Assembly: GCA_002399735.1 (NCBI GenBank)
Contig: DHEF01000012.1
Location: forward strand, 35,415-99,414
Origin: Chitinophagaceae bacterium UBA4857
GTDB taxonomy: Bacteria > Bacteroidota > Bacteroidia > Chitinophagales > Chitinophagaceae
Length of the DNA: 64,000 bases
Direction: 5' to 3'
Shown: positions 8,878-18,433 of the stretch, piece after piece
Position numbering within the stretch: the first letter of the stretch is position 1
Layout: each line of letters opens with the position of its first letter
Translations under genes and position numbers: made by a program
Notes under the pieces: model-generated
What the model was told of the DNA's origin: nothing
Seen by the model: the letters and a program-made list of their open reading frames with translations, nothing else
The model's database searches: none

Positions 8878-11658
8878 TTATGCCACCAGCACTTCGTTTA
8901 ATTCATCTAGTATTTTTTCGTAATCGTCTTTAAACAGTTGGTAAAAACGCCCCAGGCCGCCTTTTTTATTAAAGGGGTCCAGTTCAAAATCGTCTTTCTC
9001 CACCTGAAAACTGGCCGCAATATAATCCTTAATCATACGTAACCATTGCAACTGTTCATCGGTAAATCGGTTATGCTGCCCGGCATTTTGTTTTAATATC
9101 CATTGCTGAAAATTCTTGTCCACAGTTTTATCGTATAATGTAAGCCGGGCATCTATACCGCTTATCTTGCGCAGCATACTTACCAGGGCAATCAGCTCAT
9201 TTTTAGCAGACCCTTCGGCCTGTTTTAATTGCTGGTAGGCTTTCCATACATGGTCAGGCGCCAGCAAAGGTTGTTCGGTTTTTATTTTTTCGCAAAGCTC
9301 TTTTATCATGCTATAGGTAAGTGCTCTGCGCTGGTAGGGCTGGCTATAAAATAATTGCAGGGCCGTTATTTCATCCTTGTGTGCTTGTATCCAGGTTTTA
9401 AAATTGCTGATGGTTAATTCGGCGGCTGCTTCCTGGTCTTTTACCCAACCAATATTGCTTATTTCATCTAAGTTAATATGGTCAATTACCTGGTTGTATT
9501 TTTTGCGTACATCTACAATATATTCCCGCAGCTCGGGATTGTTAAAAACGGCAACGGCCTGCTCAATTAATGTTGCATGTTGCGTTTTAACGATTGAATC
9601 AATAGCTGCCGGAGACGCATCCTGCATTTCCTCTTCTACCTTTTTCCTTAAACCTTCCACCGTGTCCGGGTCATAAACATTCAGCAATTGCTTTACTACC
9701 TGGCTAATGTTTTTACCCTCGGTATGTTTTGCAAACCCTTGTTTTTCCCGTTCGTTTATTTGTTTATCTAACCGTATAAGCCGGTTGGCCAGTGTGCTTA
9801 ATATATCTTCGGAGGTATTGCCCATGGCTACATGTTGCAATACATCTTTTAAACTCATGCCCGGATTTTTTTCCAGCGGGCGGCTATCGGTTTTCTGGCT
9901 TTGCTCCACACCAATAGCATCAATAATAACAAAATGGTCTTTTGTATATTTTGCCGCCGGTGTGCCTGTTGCCCTTAACTGCTCCAGCGAACAAGTACGG
10001 GTGCCACGGCCTTTCATTTGTTCGTAATAACTTTTGCTTTTTACATCCCGCATAAAAAGCAATACTTCCAGCGGCCGTATGTCGGTGCCGGTGGCTATCA
10101 TATCTACCGTTACCGCAATGCGTGGATAATAATCGTTACGAAACTGGCTGAGTATGGTTTTAGGGTCTTCTTTACTTTGATACGTTATTTTTTTACAAAA
10201 CTTATTTTCTTCGCCAAATTCTTCTCTTACTATTTCAATAATGTCTTCGGCATGGCTATCTGTTTTTGCAAAGATGAGCATCTTAGGTACTTCAAACTTT
10301 CCGTCTCCATCAATTCTGTCAGGGAACATGGCCGGCAAGTTTTCTTTTACTGCTTTAACAATAGTTCTTATCTGGCTTTTGTTTACAATGTCTTTATCCA
10401 ATTGTTTACCACTGTAAGCAATATCTTCATCCACCGCTTCCCAAAATTTACGACGGGTAAGCCGTTCCCGTTTATCCACCATTTCGCCCATGGCAATGGC
10501 AGCACCTTGTTTTGTAATTTTTGTTTCTATACTAAACACATTATACGGCACCAACACGCCGTCAATGACGGCTTTTTCATAACCGTAGTCACTCACCAGG
10601 TTTTGATTAAAGTAACCGAAAGTGCGGTTATCCGGTGTGGCCGTTAAACCAACCTGGAATACATCAAAATAATCCAGTACCTGTTTCCATAAGTTATAAA
10701 TACTGCGGTGGCATTCATCAATTACCACAAAGTCGAAAAACTCGATGGGTATGGCCTCATTATACACCACCGGCATGGCCGTTTTTGTTGTAGCAAATTC
10801 GTTCGGGTTTTGTTCCTCGGCACCTTCTTCCAGTTCGGTTCCTTTCAGTATGGAGTACATTCGTTGTATGGTAGAAATGTACACCTGACAATCGGCCGGA
10901 ATAAAGCTGCTTTTTAAACGGGTTACCGCATATAGTTCGGTAAACTTTCGGTTATCGTCATTAGGTGTGTAGGCCATAAACTCCTGCTCGGCCTGTTCGC
11001 CCAGGTTTTTAGTATCTACCAAAAACAAAATGCGTTTTGCTTTGGCAAATTTTAAAAGTCGATAAATAAAAGTAATGGCCGTAAACGTTTTGCCGCTACC
11101 TGTTGCCATTTGTATAAGGGCCTTGGGGCGTGCATCTTTAAAAGAAGCTTCCAGATTAGTTATTGCATTTACCTGGCAATCTCTTAAACCGTCTGTTGGT
11201 AATACCGGAATATCGTGCAGGCGGCTGCGTAAAGACTTATCATGTTTTAACCAGCCTGCAAATGTTTCGGGACGGTGAAAAGTGAATACGGGTCTAGATC
11301 TTGGTTTTTTATCACTATAATCAGTAAACCTTGTTACCTCACCGGTGCTTTCGTAAACAAAGGGAAGGGGCTCGTTATTCAGGTATTTTAGTTTGGCATT
11401 GGCGTATCCTTCGCTCTGGTCTTCGTGCATAGTAAGGTGAACGCCTTCTTCTGCCCGCTTGGCTTCAATAATACCAACCGGTTTTTTATTTACGAACAAT
11501 ACATAATCCGCAGGGCCAATATCTGTTTGGTATTCCTGTACGGCTATACCTACTGATGCTGCTAAATTTACTTTTGATTTGGGTTGAATAAGCCAGCCGC
11601 ACCGAATTAATTCGGCGTCAATAATGTCACGAGCAATCTGTTCGGGGTTCTGGTTCAT
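8878..11658 (-). CDS. hsdR: Type I restriction endonuclease subunit HsdR
   Basis: 926 residues, complete. The N-terminal HSDR_N nuclease domain shows the PD-(D/E)xK residues as Asp51 and E65-A-K67 (PADYVLF then GIIEAKR). The SF2 translocase follows, with Walker A ATGSGKT at 185-191, Walker B DECH near 310 and the later motif GRGTRT near 555. The C-terminal third matches the EcoEI-type R subunit. It translocates DNA with ATP and cleaves far from unmethylated targets when bound to M2S. It is the first gene of a leftward run hsdR-hsdS-fic-hsdM; a divergent UDG-like gene starts 160 bp away. Every key motif is intact. Confidence 0.95.
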   Translation of the reverse strand: MNQNPEQIARDIIDAELIRCGWLIQPKSKVNLAASVGIAVQEYQTDIGPADYVLFVNKKPVGIIEAKRAEEGVHLTMHEDQSEGYANAKLKYLNNEPLPFVYESTGEVTRFTDYSDKKPRSRPVFTFHRPETFAGWLKHDKSLRSRLHDIPVLPTDGLRDCQVNAITNLEASFKDARPKALIQMATGSGKTFTAITFIYRLLKFAKAKRILFLVDTKNLGEQAEQEFMAYTPNDDNRKFTELYAVTRLKSSFIPADCQVYISTIQRMYSILKGTELEEGAEEQNPNEFATTKTAMPVVYNEAIPIEFFDFVVIDECHRSIYNLWKQVLDYFDVFQVGLTATPDNRTFGYFNQNLVSDYGYEKAVIDGVLVPYNVFSIETKITKQGAAIAMGEMVDKRERLTRRKFWEAVDEDIAYSGKQLDKDIVNKSQIRTIVKAVKENLPAMFPDRIDGDGKFEVPKMLIFAKTDSHAEDIIEIVREEFGEENKFCKKITYQSKEDPKTILSQFRNDYYPRIAVTVDMIATGTDIRPLEVLLFMRDVKSKSYYEQMKGRGTRTCSLEQLRATGTPAAKYTKDHFVIIDAIGVEQSQKTDSRPLEKNPGMSLKDVLQHVAMGNTSEDILSTLANRLIRLDKQINEREKQGFAKHTEGKNISQVVKQLLNVYDPDTVEGLRKKVEEEMQDASPAAIDSIVKTQHATLIEQAVAVFNNPELREYIVDVRKKYNQVIDHINLDEISNIGWVKDQEAAAELTISNFKTWIQAHKDEITALQLFYSQPYQRRALTYSMIKELCEKIKTEQPLLAPDHVWKAYQQLKQAEGSAKNELIALVSMLRKISGIDARLTLYDKTVDKNFQQWILKQNAGQHNRFTDEQLQWLRMIKDYIAASFQVEKDDFELDPFNKKGGLGRFYQLFKDDYEKILDELNEVLVA

Positions 11659-11818
11659 TGGTGGCTTAACACTTAATATTTACAAAATAATGAAAATGAA
11701 CAAACTTGTATATAAAATAAGTAAATATTATTGTTTTTAAAATAACCGCAAAACTATAAAACGCTGCTACAACACTTACCCAAGGCATAATTATTGAATA
11801 CCTTACCTAAAATAATTC

Positions 11819-12460
11819 ATGCGCACCACACATCAATACCTAGATAAATATCCCATTCACCCCGATAGTGAAAAACTGATTGTTGGTACAATACATCCAC
11901 ATTACCACGAAAAGTTTATCATACCATTTTTCTACGGAAATGTTATTAGCCTTTGGTCTATTTTAAGTGATGCATTTCCCAATGAATTAAAAAAGCCAAT
12001 TACACTGGAAGCTGTTTTAAAATTTTTAAACAATCGGCGCATTGCCATGAGCGATACCGTTATGGTAAGCGATAGAAAAAAACCTACTGCATTAGATGAA
12101 GATCTTATTCCCGTAGAGTTAAATACAAATTTGAAAGCACAAATACGAAACTCAAAAATTACCGAAGTTTTTTTCACCAGTGGCTTTGGCAAAAACGGAG
12201 CCTTCCGTTTATTTTATGAAAAAATATTAGGCCTAAAAATAACTGCACAAATTAAACAAGACCGTCAGGTTATATTACCCAAAGAAGTACTAGGGCGACC
12301 CATAAAATTATACATTTTATACTCGCCTTCAGGCGCATCAAATGTAGGTTTATCAAAAACAAAATTGTACCTGGATAGTAAAGATCAATTACAACAATCA
12401 AGCCGTCCCGTGTACGATTTTAAAGTGCAATACTACCGTAACATATTTAGCAAAAAATAA
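11819..12460 (+). CDS. Uracil-DNA glycosylase superfamily-like protein
   Basis: 213 residues. The N-terminal stretch LIVGTIHPHYHEKFIIPFFYGN followed by LWSIL has the layout of the mismatch/uracil-DNA glycosylase superfamily, where GxxP...YYxxxxNxFW carries the active-site loop, and EVFFTSGFGKNGAF may be the second strand-loop. The C-terminal YILYSPSGASN resembles the HPSxxS/PSPS loop that closes on DNA. It would excise a damaged or modified base. It is divergent from hsdR with a 160 bp intergenic region, so it may belong to the same defence locus. Assignment to a particular UDG family is not possible by eye; an inactive or differently tasked member is possible. Confidence 0.6.
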   Translation: MRTTHQYLDKYPIHPDSEKLIVGTIHPHYHEKFIIPFFYGNVISLWSILSDAFPNELKKPITLEAVLKFLNNRRIAMSDTVMVSDRKKPTALDEDLIPVELNTNLKAQIRNSKITEVFFTSGFGKNGAFRLFYEKILGLKITAQIKQDRQVILPKEVLGRPIKLYILYSPSGASNVGLSKTKLYLDSKDQLQQSSRPVYDFKVQYYRNIFSKK

Positions 12461-12486
12461 AGGCAACCATAGGTTGCCTTTATTTT
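12455..12486. terminator. Bidirectional terminator hairpin
   Basis: A perfect 14 bp stem (12455-12468 with 12472-12485, core AGGCAACC/GGTTGCCT) with a 3-base loop. A-rich and T-rich flanks suit termination on both strands. It separates the convergent genes ending at 12460 and 12505. Confidence 0.85.
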
Positions 12487-12504
12487 ATCATTTACATACC
12501 GCTA

Positions 12505-13203
12505 TTAAGTATGGGCTATTCTCGGGTCATCAAAATAATCATTAATTGTATTGGGCCTGTCTTTATACAACTGGCCCAACAAAACCCTTTCCATTACTTT
12601 ATTGCCCGGCATTTCTTCATTGTAAATATTTACAAATATCAATCCTGTATCACTCATCTCTAAACCAGCCGTTTCGCCATCTACTTGTTGGTCGTCCAAT
12701 TGTTTTGCAATAACAGCATTGTTTTCGCTGTATTCCAACAAGCCGCAAACAGGATTAAAATGATGCGCATATGCCCCTTCATAAATACTTACCTGCGTTA
12801 ATTGCGAGTGATACACATCTTGCACATGCATCGTTATTTTTGTACCGTTAGGTAAAATAATACTGCGTTTATTTGTCAACCTGTCTTTAATATGTTTACC
12901 ATTCAGGTTTTCATGATTACCACTCAAATCGCCATTATCCAACACACCCCAAAGTTCCAGGTTATATTTATAAGTGTCGTGTTCAATTCTTATCGCCATT
13001 TTAAAATCAATGGTAATTGTCCAGCCGTCTGCAGTTTTATATACAAAAGGCCCACTTGTAGATGCGGCTTTTAATGTACCTTTTGCGGTTACACTTTTGC
13101 AGGTTCCTATCAATGGCGCTTCTTTTTGTTTATCTTTTTTACACGCAACACATTGTAACAGCACCACCACTGCTGCAACAAATAAAAAACCGGGCTTTAG
13201 CAT
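12505..13203 (-). CDS. Putative lipoprotein of unknown function
   Basis: 232 residues. A signal peptide with lipobox LQCVAC puts the lipidated Cys at 21, followed by a charged KKDKQKE stretch typical of exported Bacteroidota lipoproteins. The mature part looks beta-rich (alternating hydrophobic stretches such as GWTITIDFKMAIRIEHDTY) and ends without a membrane segment. No family was recognised. It is alone on its strand, ending at the bidirectional terminator shared with the UDG-like gene. A dispersed repeat lies upstream of its start. Confidence 0.7.
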   Translation of the reverse strand: MLKPGFLFVAAVVVLLQCVACKKDKQKEAPLIGTCKSVTAKGTLKAASTSGPFVYKTADGWTITIDFKMAIRIEHDTYKYNLELWGVLDNGDLSGNHENLNGKHIKDRLTNKRSIILPNGTKITMHVQDVYHSQLTQVSIYEGAYAHHFNPVCGLLEYSENNAVIAKQLDDQQVDGETAGLEMSDTGLIFVNIYNEEMPGNKVMERVLLGQLYKDRPNTINDYFDDPRIAHT

Positions 13204-13269
13204 TCTTTTTATTTACACATCGTAAAACTTATAAATATGTCATCGAGGTTTTTATTTTTTTATTATTAG

Positions 13270-13346
13270 CCAATCAGCAGTACTACTATCATCGTCTGTT
13301 GCGTCGCACTCTTGTACTGCACCAACACTATTCAGCATTGTGCAGG
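13270..13346 (-). repeat. Dispersed intergenic repeat, GCGACGCAA variant
   Basis: Core TTGCGTCGCACTC at 13299-13311, preceded by CAGCAGTACTACTATCATCG and followed by TTCAGCATTGTGCAGG. It is the reverse orientation of the copies at 1-80 and 63360-63440 and lies between two divergent genes. Confidence 0.8.
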
Positions 13347-13452
13347 TTTCGTCAGTTAATAAACAATCCCTTATGCGTGGTTATTAAATACCCTCCATAC
13401 GGTATTACAAGTTTGTTACTTTAAAATCATTTTTGTACAAACCGTTTTTACC

Positions 13453-14004
13453 ATGAAAAAAATAATCCCATTTTTATTGCTTGTTTTATTTTTTAACGCC
13501 AAGTCCTATAGCCAAACGCAGGATATAAAAGATTTAAAAACGCTGCTAGATAAATACACCCATTATGAGAAAGATAAAAACAACGAAATTCAACGTTACA
13601 GTAATCTGAAGCTTTCGGTAAAAGATTGCAAAGCCATGTACGAAACAGATGAAACCTATACGGTGTACAGCGATAAAGAATATACTTACGTACAACCGCA
13701 TAAAGCTTATGCTTTTGATTGGAAAAACATTACCTATATCAAACGCATTAATAGTGGTACTATTTTATTGGGTTTTCCCGGTAGGTTGGTAAATATTGAA
13801 AGTAAAACAAAAGATGCCGAAAAGGCCGAACGCAGCAAAACCTGTTTTGTAGAAGTATATTTTAAAACATACAAACAAGGCGCTCCGGATGATGACAGTG
13901 TAAAGGCTATTGAGTTGATTAAAAAAATTGTAAAATCCTGTGGTGGTAAGGATATTGTATTACTTGGTCCGCTGGATAAAGTCACCTGCGAAGAGGAAGA
14001 TTAG
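13453..14004 (+). CDS. Secreted protein of unknown function
   Basis: 183 residues. An N-terminal signal peptide (KKIIPFLLLVLFFNAKSYSQ, likely cleaved after about residue 21) predicts export to the periplasm or surface. The mature protein is charged and lysine-rich, with two C-terminal cysteines (SCGGKD and KVTCEEED) and another at KDCKAM that could form disulfides. No family was recognised. It is a single-gene unit between a dispersed repeat and the Flavo-1-like RNA. Confidence 0.7.
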   Translation: MKKIIPFLLLVLFFNAKSYSQTQDIKDLKTLLDKYTHYEKDKNNEIQRYSNLKLSVKDCKAMYETDETYTVYSDKEYTYVQPHKAYAFDWKNITYIKRINSGTILLGFPGRLVNIESKTKDAEKAERSKTCFVEVYFKTYKQGAPDDDSVKAIELIKKIVKSCGGKDIVLLGPLDKVTCEEED

Positions 14005-14128
14005 TTTTTAAATGATTATAATTTATAGTAACAATAGGGCAGGAATCAATAAGTGTTTGTTAGCAACCATTTTTTATATTGTATTTCCTTAAATCCTAAA
14101 TCCCTAAATCAGAAATCCTACATTTCAT

Positions 14129-14245
14129 GGGCTGCCCGATTGGCAGCAGTAGCTGCAACGGTGCGGGTGGCGGGCAGCAAAGCGGTTGCACTACTGCAGA
14201 AAGCGGGAACAAAAGCTGACCCGAGTTACTACTGCCGATAGCCCC
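14129..14245 (+). ncRNA. Structured RNA resembling Flavo-1, copy 1
   Basis: An outer stem pairs GGGCT at 14129-14133 with AGCCC near 14240-14244. An inner stem pairs GCAGTAG (14146-14152) and TGCAA (14154-14158) with TTGCA-CTACTGC (14186-14197), leaving one bulged C. The conserved 3' part reads GCAGAAAGCGGGAACAAAAG. The copy at 27398-27515 keeps the stem by compensatory change. Resemblance to the Rfam Flavo-1 class is from memory and unverified. It fills the gap upstream of pcrA. Confidence 0.6.
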
Positions 14246-14313
14246 TGCTTATAATTTTTTCACAAATGCATATCATTTTTCAGCACACGGTAACGATGGT
14301 GTAAATTGCACCC

Positions 14314-16662
14314 ATGCAGGATTATTTACAAGGATTGAATGATAGACAACTGGAAGCAGTAACGCATATTAACGGGCCCATTATGATTGTGGCTGGTGCC
14401 GGTAGCGGTAAAACCAAAGTACTTACTACACGTATTGCCCACCTAATGGCAAAGGGTGTTGATTCCTTTAATATTCTGGCGCTAACCTTTACTAATAAGG
14501 CCGCCAAGGAAATGAAGGAACGTATTGAAAAAATATTGGGCAATAATGAAGCCCGTAATTTATATATTGGTACGTTTCACTCGGTGTTTGCCCGCATTTT
14601 ACGTTTTGAAGCCGATAAGATTGGCTACCCTAATAATTTTACTATTTACGATACAGATGATGCGAAAAGTGTAATTAAAAGTGTACTGAACGAAATGCAA
14701 CTGGACGATAAACAGTACAAACCCAATCAGGTGTACAACCGTATATCGGCTGCAAAAAATGCATTGGTGGGTCCGCAGGAATATATGAACGATTATCACC
14801 TGCAACAGGAGGATATGCGTGCGAACAGACCGGCCTTAGGCAAAATTTATGCGGCTTATGCACAGCGCTGTTTTAAAAACGGTGCTATGGATTTTGATGA
14901 TTTATTGATTAAGTTTTACGAGCTTTTAAAAAATGTTCCGGAAGCTTTATATAAATACCAACATAAGTTTAAGTACATTTTAATTGATGAGTATCAGGAT
15001 ACCAACCCGGCACAGTATGAAGTAATAAAATTGTTGGGGGCCATGCATGAAAATGTTTGTGTGGTGGGTGATGATGCACAAAGTATTTACTCGTTCCGTG
15101 GTGCTACTATTCAAAATATTTTACAGTTTCAGAAAGATTATGATAATGTAAAAGTGGTAATGCTGGAGCAAAACTATCGTAGTACGCAAACTATTTTAAA
15201 CGTTGCCAACCAGGTTATTGGTTTTAATAAAGGGCAAATAGAAAAGAAACTTTTTACCGATAATTCAACCGGTGAAAAAATTAAATTAATACGTACAGCA
15301 TCGGATAATGATGAAGGCCGTTTTGTATCGGACACGATACAGGAGCAAAAACTGCGTAATCATTTTAATAACCGCGACTTTGCTATACTATACCGTACCA
15401 ATGCGCAAAGCCGTGCTTTTGAGGAAAACCTTCGTCGCATGGGTATTGCCTACACCATGTATGGTGGCACAAGCTTTTACTCACGTAAAGAAATTAAAGA
15501 TATGGTGGCTTACCTGCGTTTGCTGGTAAACACCAATGATGATGAAGCACTTAAACGTATTATTAATTATCCGGCAAGGGGCATTGGTAAAACAACCCTG
15601 GATAAATTAATTTTAGTAGCCAATGAAAGTAACTTATCGTTATGGCAAGTGCTGGAACGTGCAAGGGAAGCGGGTTTCAGGGCTGGTACATTAACGGCTC
15701 TGGAAGATTTTGTTACCATGATGAAAAGCTTTATGAGCATGTTGGAAAAAAACAATGCTTATGATGTAGCGGCACATGTGGGTAAACAAACGGGTATTAT
15801 AAAAGAAATGTTTAATGATAAAAGTACCGAAGGTGTTGCCCGTTATGAAAACATACAGGAATTATTAAACAGTATTAAAGAATGGACGGAAAGTCCGGAT
15901 AATGATGAAGGCGAATTGGTGGACAAAGGCATGGGTGCCTATCTGCAACAAATTACCTTATTAACAGACTCGGACAATAAAGACCCGAATGCAGATACAG
16001 TAAAATTAATGACCATACATGCGGCCAAAGGTTTGGAGTTTGAATGTGTTTTTGCAGCAGGTTTGGAAGAATCGCTTTTCCCCAATGCAATGGCCATTAA
16101 TACCCGTGAGGAACTGGAAGAGGAACGTCGTTTGTTTTATGTGGTAGTTACCCGTGCTAAAAAAAGGTTATGGGTTTCGTATGCTACTACCCGTTACAAA
16201 TTTGGATCGCTGGTGCAAAATGAACCCAGCCGTTTTATTGAAGAAATGCCGGCAGCATTGGTGGACAGAAGCTTTGCCGGTGGGGGTGTAGTAAAACAAA
16301 CTTCGGGCTTTGGTAATAAACCGGCTTTTGAACGTATGAATAAAGGGAATGGCTGGACCAGTGCCGGACAAGCAGAAAAAAAATACGGTCCGCCGCCTGC
16401 TAAAGAAAAAACCAACCCATCCTATATTGGCGCAACACCGCCTAGCAATAAAGTGGTAGAGCATAAAGCCAGTGCCGATTTTGCTGCCAGCGACTCGGCC
16501 GATTTAAAAGCCGGACAAAAAGTAGAACACCAAAAATTTGGTTTTGGTGAAATATTAAAAATTGACGGAAGTGCCCACAATCCCATGGCCACTATTAAGT
16601 TTGAGCTAAACGGCGAAAAGAAAATACTGATTAACTACGCTAAATTGCGGATTGTAGAATAA
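14314..16662 (+). CDS. pcrA: ATP-dependent DNA helicase PcrA/UvrD
   Basis: 782 residues, full length for the UvrD/PcrA group of superfamily 1. Walker A is AGAGSGKT at 27-34, Walker B is IDEYQDTNP near 225, motif III is VGDDAQSIYSFRGA, motif IV contains EQNYRST, and motifs V-VI include MTIHAAKGLEF and FYVVVTRAKKRL. A C-terminal linker leads to the Tudor-like domain (VEHQKFGFGEILKIDG) that binds RNA polymerase in PcrA. It unwinds DNA 3' to 5' in nucleotide excision and mismatch repair and removes stalled complexes. It is monocistronic and ends at a strong hairpin. Confidence 0.95.
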   Translation: MQDYLQGLNDRQLEAVTHINGPIMIVAGAGSGKTKVLTTRIAHLMAKGVDSFNILALTFTNKAAKEMKERIEKILGNNEARNLYIGTFHSVFARILRFEADKIGYPNNFTIYDTDDAKSVIKSVLNEMQLDDKQYKPNQVYNRISAAKNALVGPQEYMNDYHLQQEDMRANRPALGKIYAAYAQRCFKNGAMDFDDLLIKFYELLKNVPEALYKYQHKFKYILIDEYQDTNPAQYEVIKLLGAMHENVCVVGDDAQSIYSFRGATIQNILQFQKDYDNVKVVMLEQNYRSTQTILNVANQVIGFNKGQIEKKLFTDNSTGEKIKLIRTASDNDEGRFVSDTIQEQKLRNHFNNRDFAILYRTNAQSRAFEENLRRMGIAYTMYGGTSFYSRKEIKDMVAYLRLLVNTNDDEALKRIINYPARGIGKTTLDKLILVANESNLSLWQVLERAREAGFRAGTLTALEDFVTMMKSFMSMLEKNNAYDVAAHVGKQTGIIKEMFNDKSTEGVARYENIQELLNSIKEWTESPDNDEGELVDKGMGAYLQQITLLTDSDNKDPNADTVKLMTIHAAKGLEFECVFAAGLEESLFPNAMAINTREELEEERRLFYVVVTRAKKRLWVSYATTRYKFGSLVQNEPSRFIEEMPAALVDRSFAGGGVVKQTSGFGNKPAFERMNKGNGWTSAGQAEKKYGPPPAKEKTNPSYIGATPPSNKVVEHKASADFAASDSADLKAGQKVEHQKFGFGEILKIDGSAHNPMATIKFELNGEKKILINYAKLRIVE

Positions 16663-16695
16663 AATAAAAGCCCCTCGAAATGCGGGGCTTTTATT
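16663..16695. terminator. Terminator after pcrA
   Basis: Stem AATAAAAGCCCC (16663-16674) with GGGGCTTTTATT (16684-16695) and a 9-base loop, 1 bp after the pcrA stop. T-rich on the plus strand. Confidence 0.85.
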
Positions 16696-16883
16696 ATTGA
16701 GTATAAGCTCACCCTCGCTATTTACACTATTTTAAGGAAAAACTCGTAAAACTACGATAGCTAGATAGGTAGTTGTGCTTTATTATTGAATTTAGGGGTA
16801 GCAAAATGTTGCAATAATTAAAACTAGAGGTTAGTTTTATATCGGAAATCCAAAAGTAAAAAATCCTAAAAACCAATATTTGT

Positions 16884-17123
16884 ATGAAGCCAAATCCTCG
16901 TCGCCTGCGCAAGATTTTAAATTTTGCAGCCTTCAACCTTTTATTTTTCGCCTTGTATTTAAATTTTATTCATAAAGATCAGGATGTTTTACCTGTAAGC
17001 AATAAAGCTGTTGCGGTGAAAAAAGCTAATGCAACGCAATTGGTAGCAAACCCTGATCAATATTTAAAAGAAAAAGAATTAAAACAGTTAGTGCTTGAAA
17101 AAGGTACTGCTGTTAACCAATAG
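16884..17123 (+). CDS. Small single-pass membrane protein of unknown function
   Basis: 79 residues. A basic N-terminus (KPNPRRLRKI) precedes one hydrophobic segment at about 12-29 (ILNFAAFNLLFFALYLNF), then a polar tail ending KELKQLVLEKGTAVNQ. The positive-inside rule puts the tail outside the cytosol. No family was recognised. It has its own terminator, and ATTTG lies right before the start codon, a common promoter remnant in this phylum. Small size limits confidence, but intact framing and its terminator support a real gene. Confidence 0.6.
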   Translation: MKPNPRRLRKILNFAAFNLLFFALYLNFIHKDQDVLPVSNKAVAVKKANATQLVANPDQYLKEKELKQLVLEKGTAVNQ

Positions 17124-17151
17124 TTTTTTCTCATGCAGTGTTTAGTTGATT

Positions 17152-17183
17152 ATCCCTATTGCGTAACAATGGGGATTTTTTTA
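17152..17183 (+). terminator. Terminator after the small membrane protein gene
   Basis: Stem ATCCCTATTG with CAATGGGGAT (one G-T wobble), 5-base loop CGTAA, followed by a run of T on the plus strand. Confidence 0.75.
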
Positions 17184-17189
17184 TGCATA

Positions 17190-17223
17190 AAAAAAATCCC
17201 GTTGCTAAAATAACAACGGGATT
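17190..17223 (-). terminator. Terminator after dnaN
   Basis: Stem AATCCCGTTG (17195-17204) with CAACGGGATT (17214-17223). Read on the minus strand it is followed by a T-run and lies 22 bp past the dnaN stop. Confidence 0.8.
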
Positions 17224-17245
17224 AGTATGATAAGTTATACTGTTA

Positions 17246-18358
17246 TTAGTTTAACATCAACGGCATTACCAACATTAATAATTCTTCATTTTCATCTTGC
17301 TCGGTTGGTTTAATTAAACCGGCTTTTGTTGGTGTGCTCAACTCCATGTTTACTTCTTCGCCTTCGGAAGCGTTCAACATTTCTATTAAGAATTTTGCAT
17401 TGAAAGCAATAACAAGGTCTTCGCCATTGTAGCTACATTTCATTCGTTCGTTACCTTCAAAGCTAAAGTCAATATCCTGCGCTGTTAATTGTAACTCGCT
17501 ACCGCTAATGCTTAGTGCAACCTGGTTGGTACTTTTATTACTAAAGATACTGATGCGGCGTAATGCACTTTGGAAATCGCTTTTGTTAACCGTTAAGCGA
17601 TAAGGATTGTCGGCTGGTATTACTACTTTATAATCGGGGAAACGAGCATCAATTAAACGACAGCTCATACGTGTTGTACCATGTTGTACAAATAAGTGAT
17701 TGCTGTTGTAGTTGATAACTAACTCATCGTTATTATCAGGTATTGCTGCTTTTAATAAGTTAAGTGGTTTGCGTGGTACAATAAACGAATCGTCTTTTGT
17801 GCCTTTTACATCTTTACGTTTGTAGCGTACTAAACGGTGTGCATCGGTTGCTACAAATTGTAAACTTTTTGTAGTTAGTTCAAAAAATACACCTGTCATT
17901 GCGGGACGTAAATCATCACTACTTGTTGCAAATAAAGTTTTGCTGATTGCAGTTACCAATGCTGTTGCCGGCATGGTAAAGGATGATGTATCATCTGCAG
18001 TAGGTTCTTTGGGGAAGTTGTTAGGATCTTCACCCATTACTTTATACTTACCATTATCGCTGGTAATTTCTACTGCATAGTTTTTATCAATATTAAACGT
18101 TAACGGTTGGTCCGGTAAGTTTTTTAATGAGTCGATTAAAATTTTTGCGGGAATACAAACCCTGCCGCTGTCTTTTGCCTCTACTTCCAGTTGCACACGC
18201 ATTACGGTTTCTAAGTCGGTGGCTACTACCGTTAATGTGTTGTTTTCAATTTCGAACAGAAAATCTTCCAATATGGGCAATACAGTATTGGTGTTAATTA
18301 CACCGGAAATATGTTGCAGTTGCTTTAATAAAGCTGAGGATGAGGCAATAAACTTCAT
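17246..18358 (-). CDS. dnaN: DNA polymerase III beta subunit (sliding clamp)
   Basis: 370 residues, the usual clamp length, with the three repeated clamp domains. Recognisable stretches are ALLKQLQHISGVINTNTVLPIL at the N-terminus, AMTGVFFELTTKSLQFVATDAHRLV in the middle and the C-terminal VMPLMLN, near the hydrophobic pocket that binds partner proteins. It forms the dimeric ring that tethers polymerase III. dnaA and recF are not adjacent, as is common in Bacteroidota. It is monocistronic with its own terminator and lies about 9 kb from the candidate origin, transcribed away from it. Confidence 0.95.
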   Translation of the reverse strand: MKFIASSSALLKQLQHISGVINTNTVLPILEDFLFEIENNTLTVVATDLETVMRVQLEVEAKDSGRVCIPAKILIDSLKNLPDQPLTFNIDKNYAVEITSDNGKYKVMGEDPNNFPKEPTADDTSSFTMPATALVTAISKTLFATSSDDLRPAMTGVFFELTTKSLQFVATDAHRLVRYKRKDVKGTKDDSFIVPRKPLNLLKAAIPDNNDELVINYNSNHLFVQHGTTRMSCRLIDARFPDYKVVIPADNPYRLTVNKSDFQSALRRISIFSNKSTNQVALSISGSELQLTAQDIDFSFEGNERMKCSYNGEDLVIAFNAKFLIEMLNASEGEEVNMELSTPTKAGLIKPTEQDENEELLMLVMPLMLN

Positions 18359-18433
18359 ACGTTAAATTAGATTGTGGCGAAACTACATAAAATTTATTGA
18401 TTTCTGATTTGTTGATTTCTGATTTTGGTACCT

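Noticed and set aside
10018..10647. 209-codon open frame on the plus strand
   Set aside because: Lies wholly antisense within hsdR; composition fits a shadow of the coding strand, and no domain or promoter is seen.
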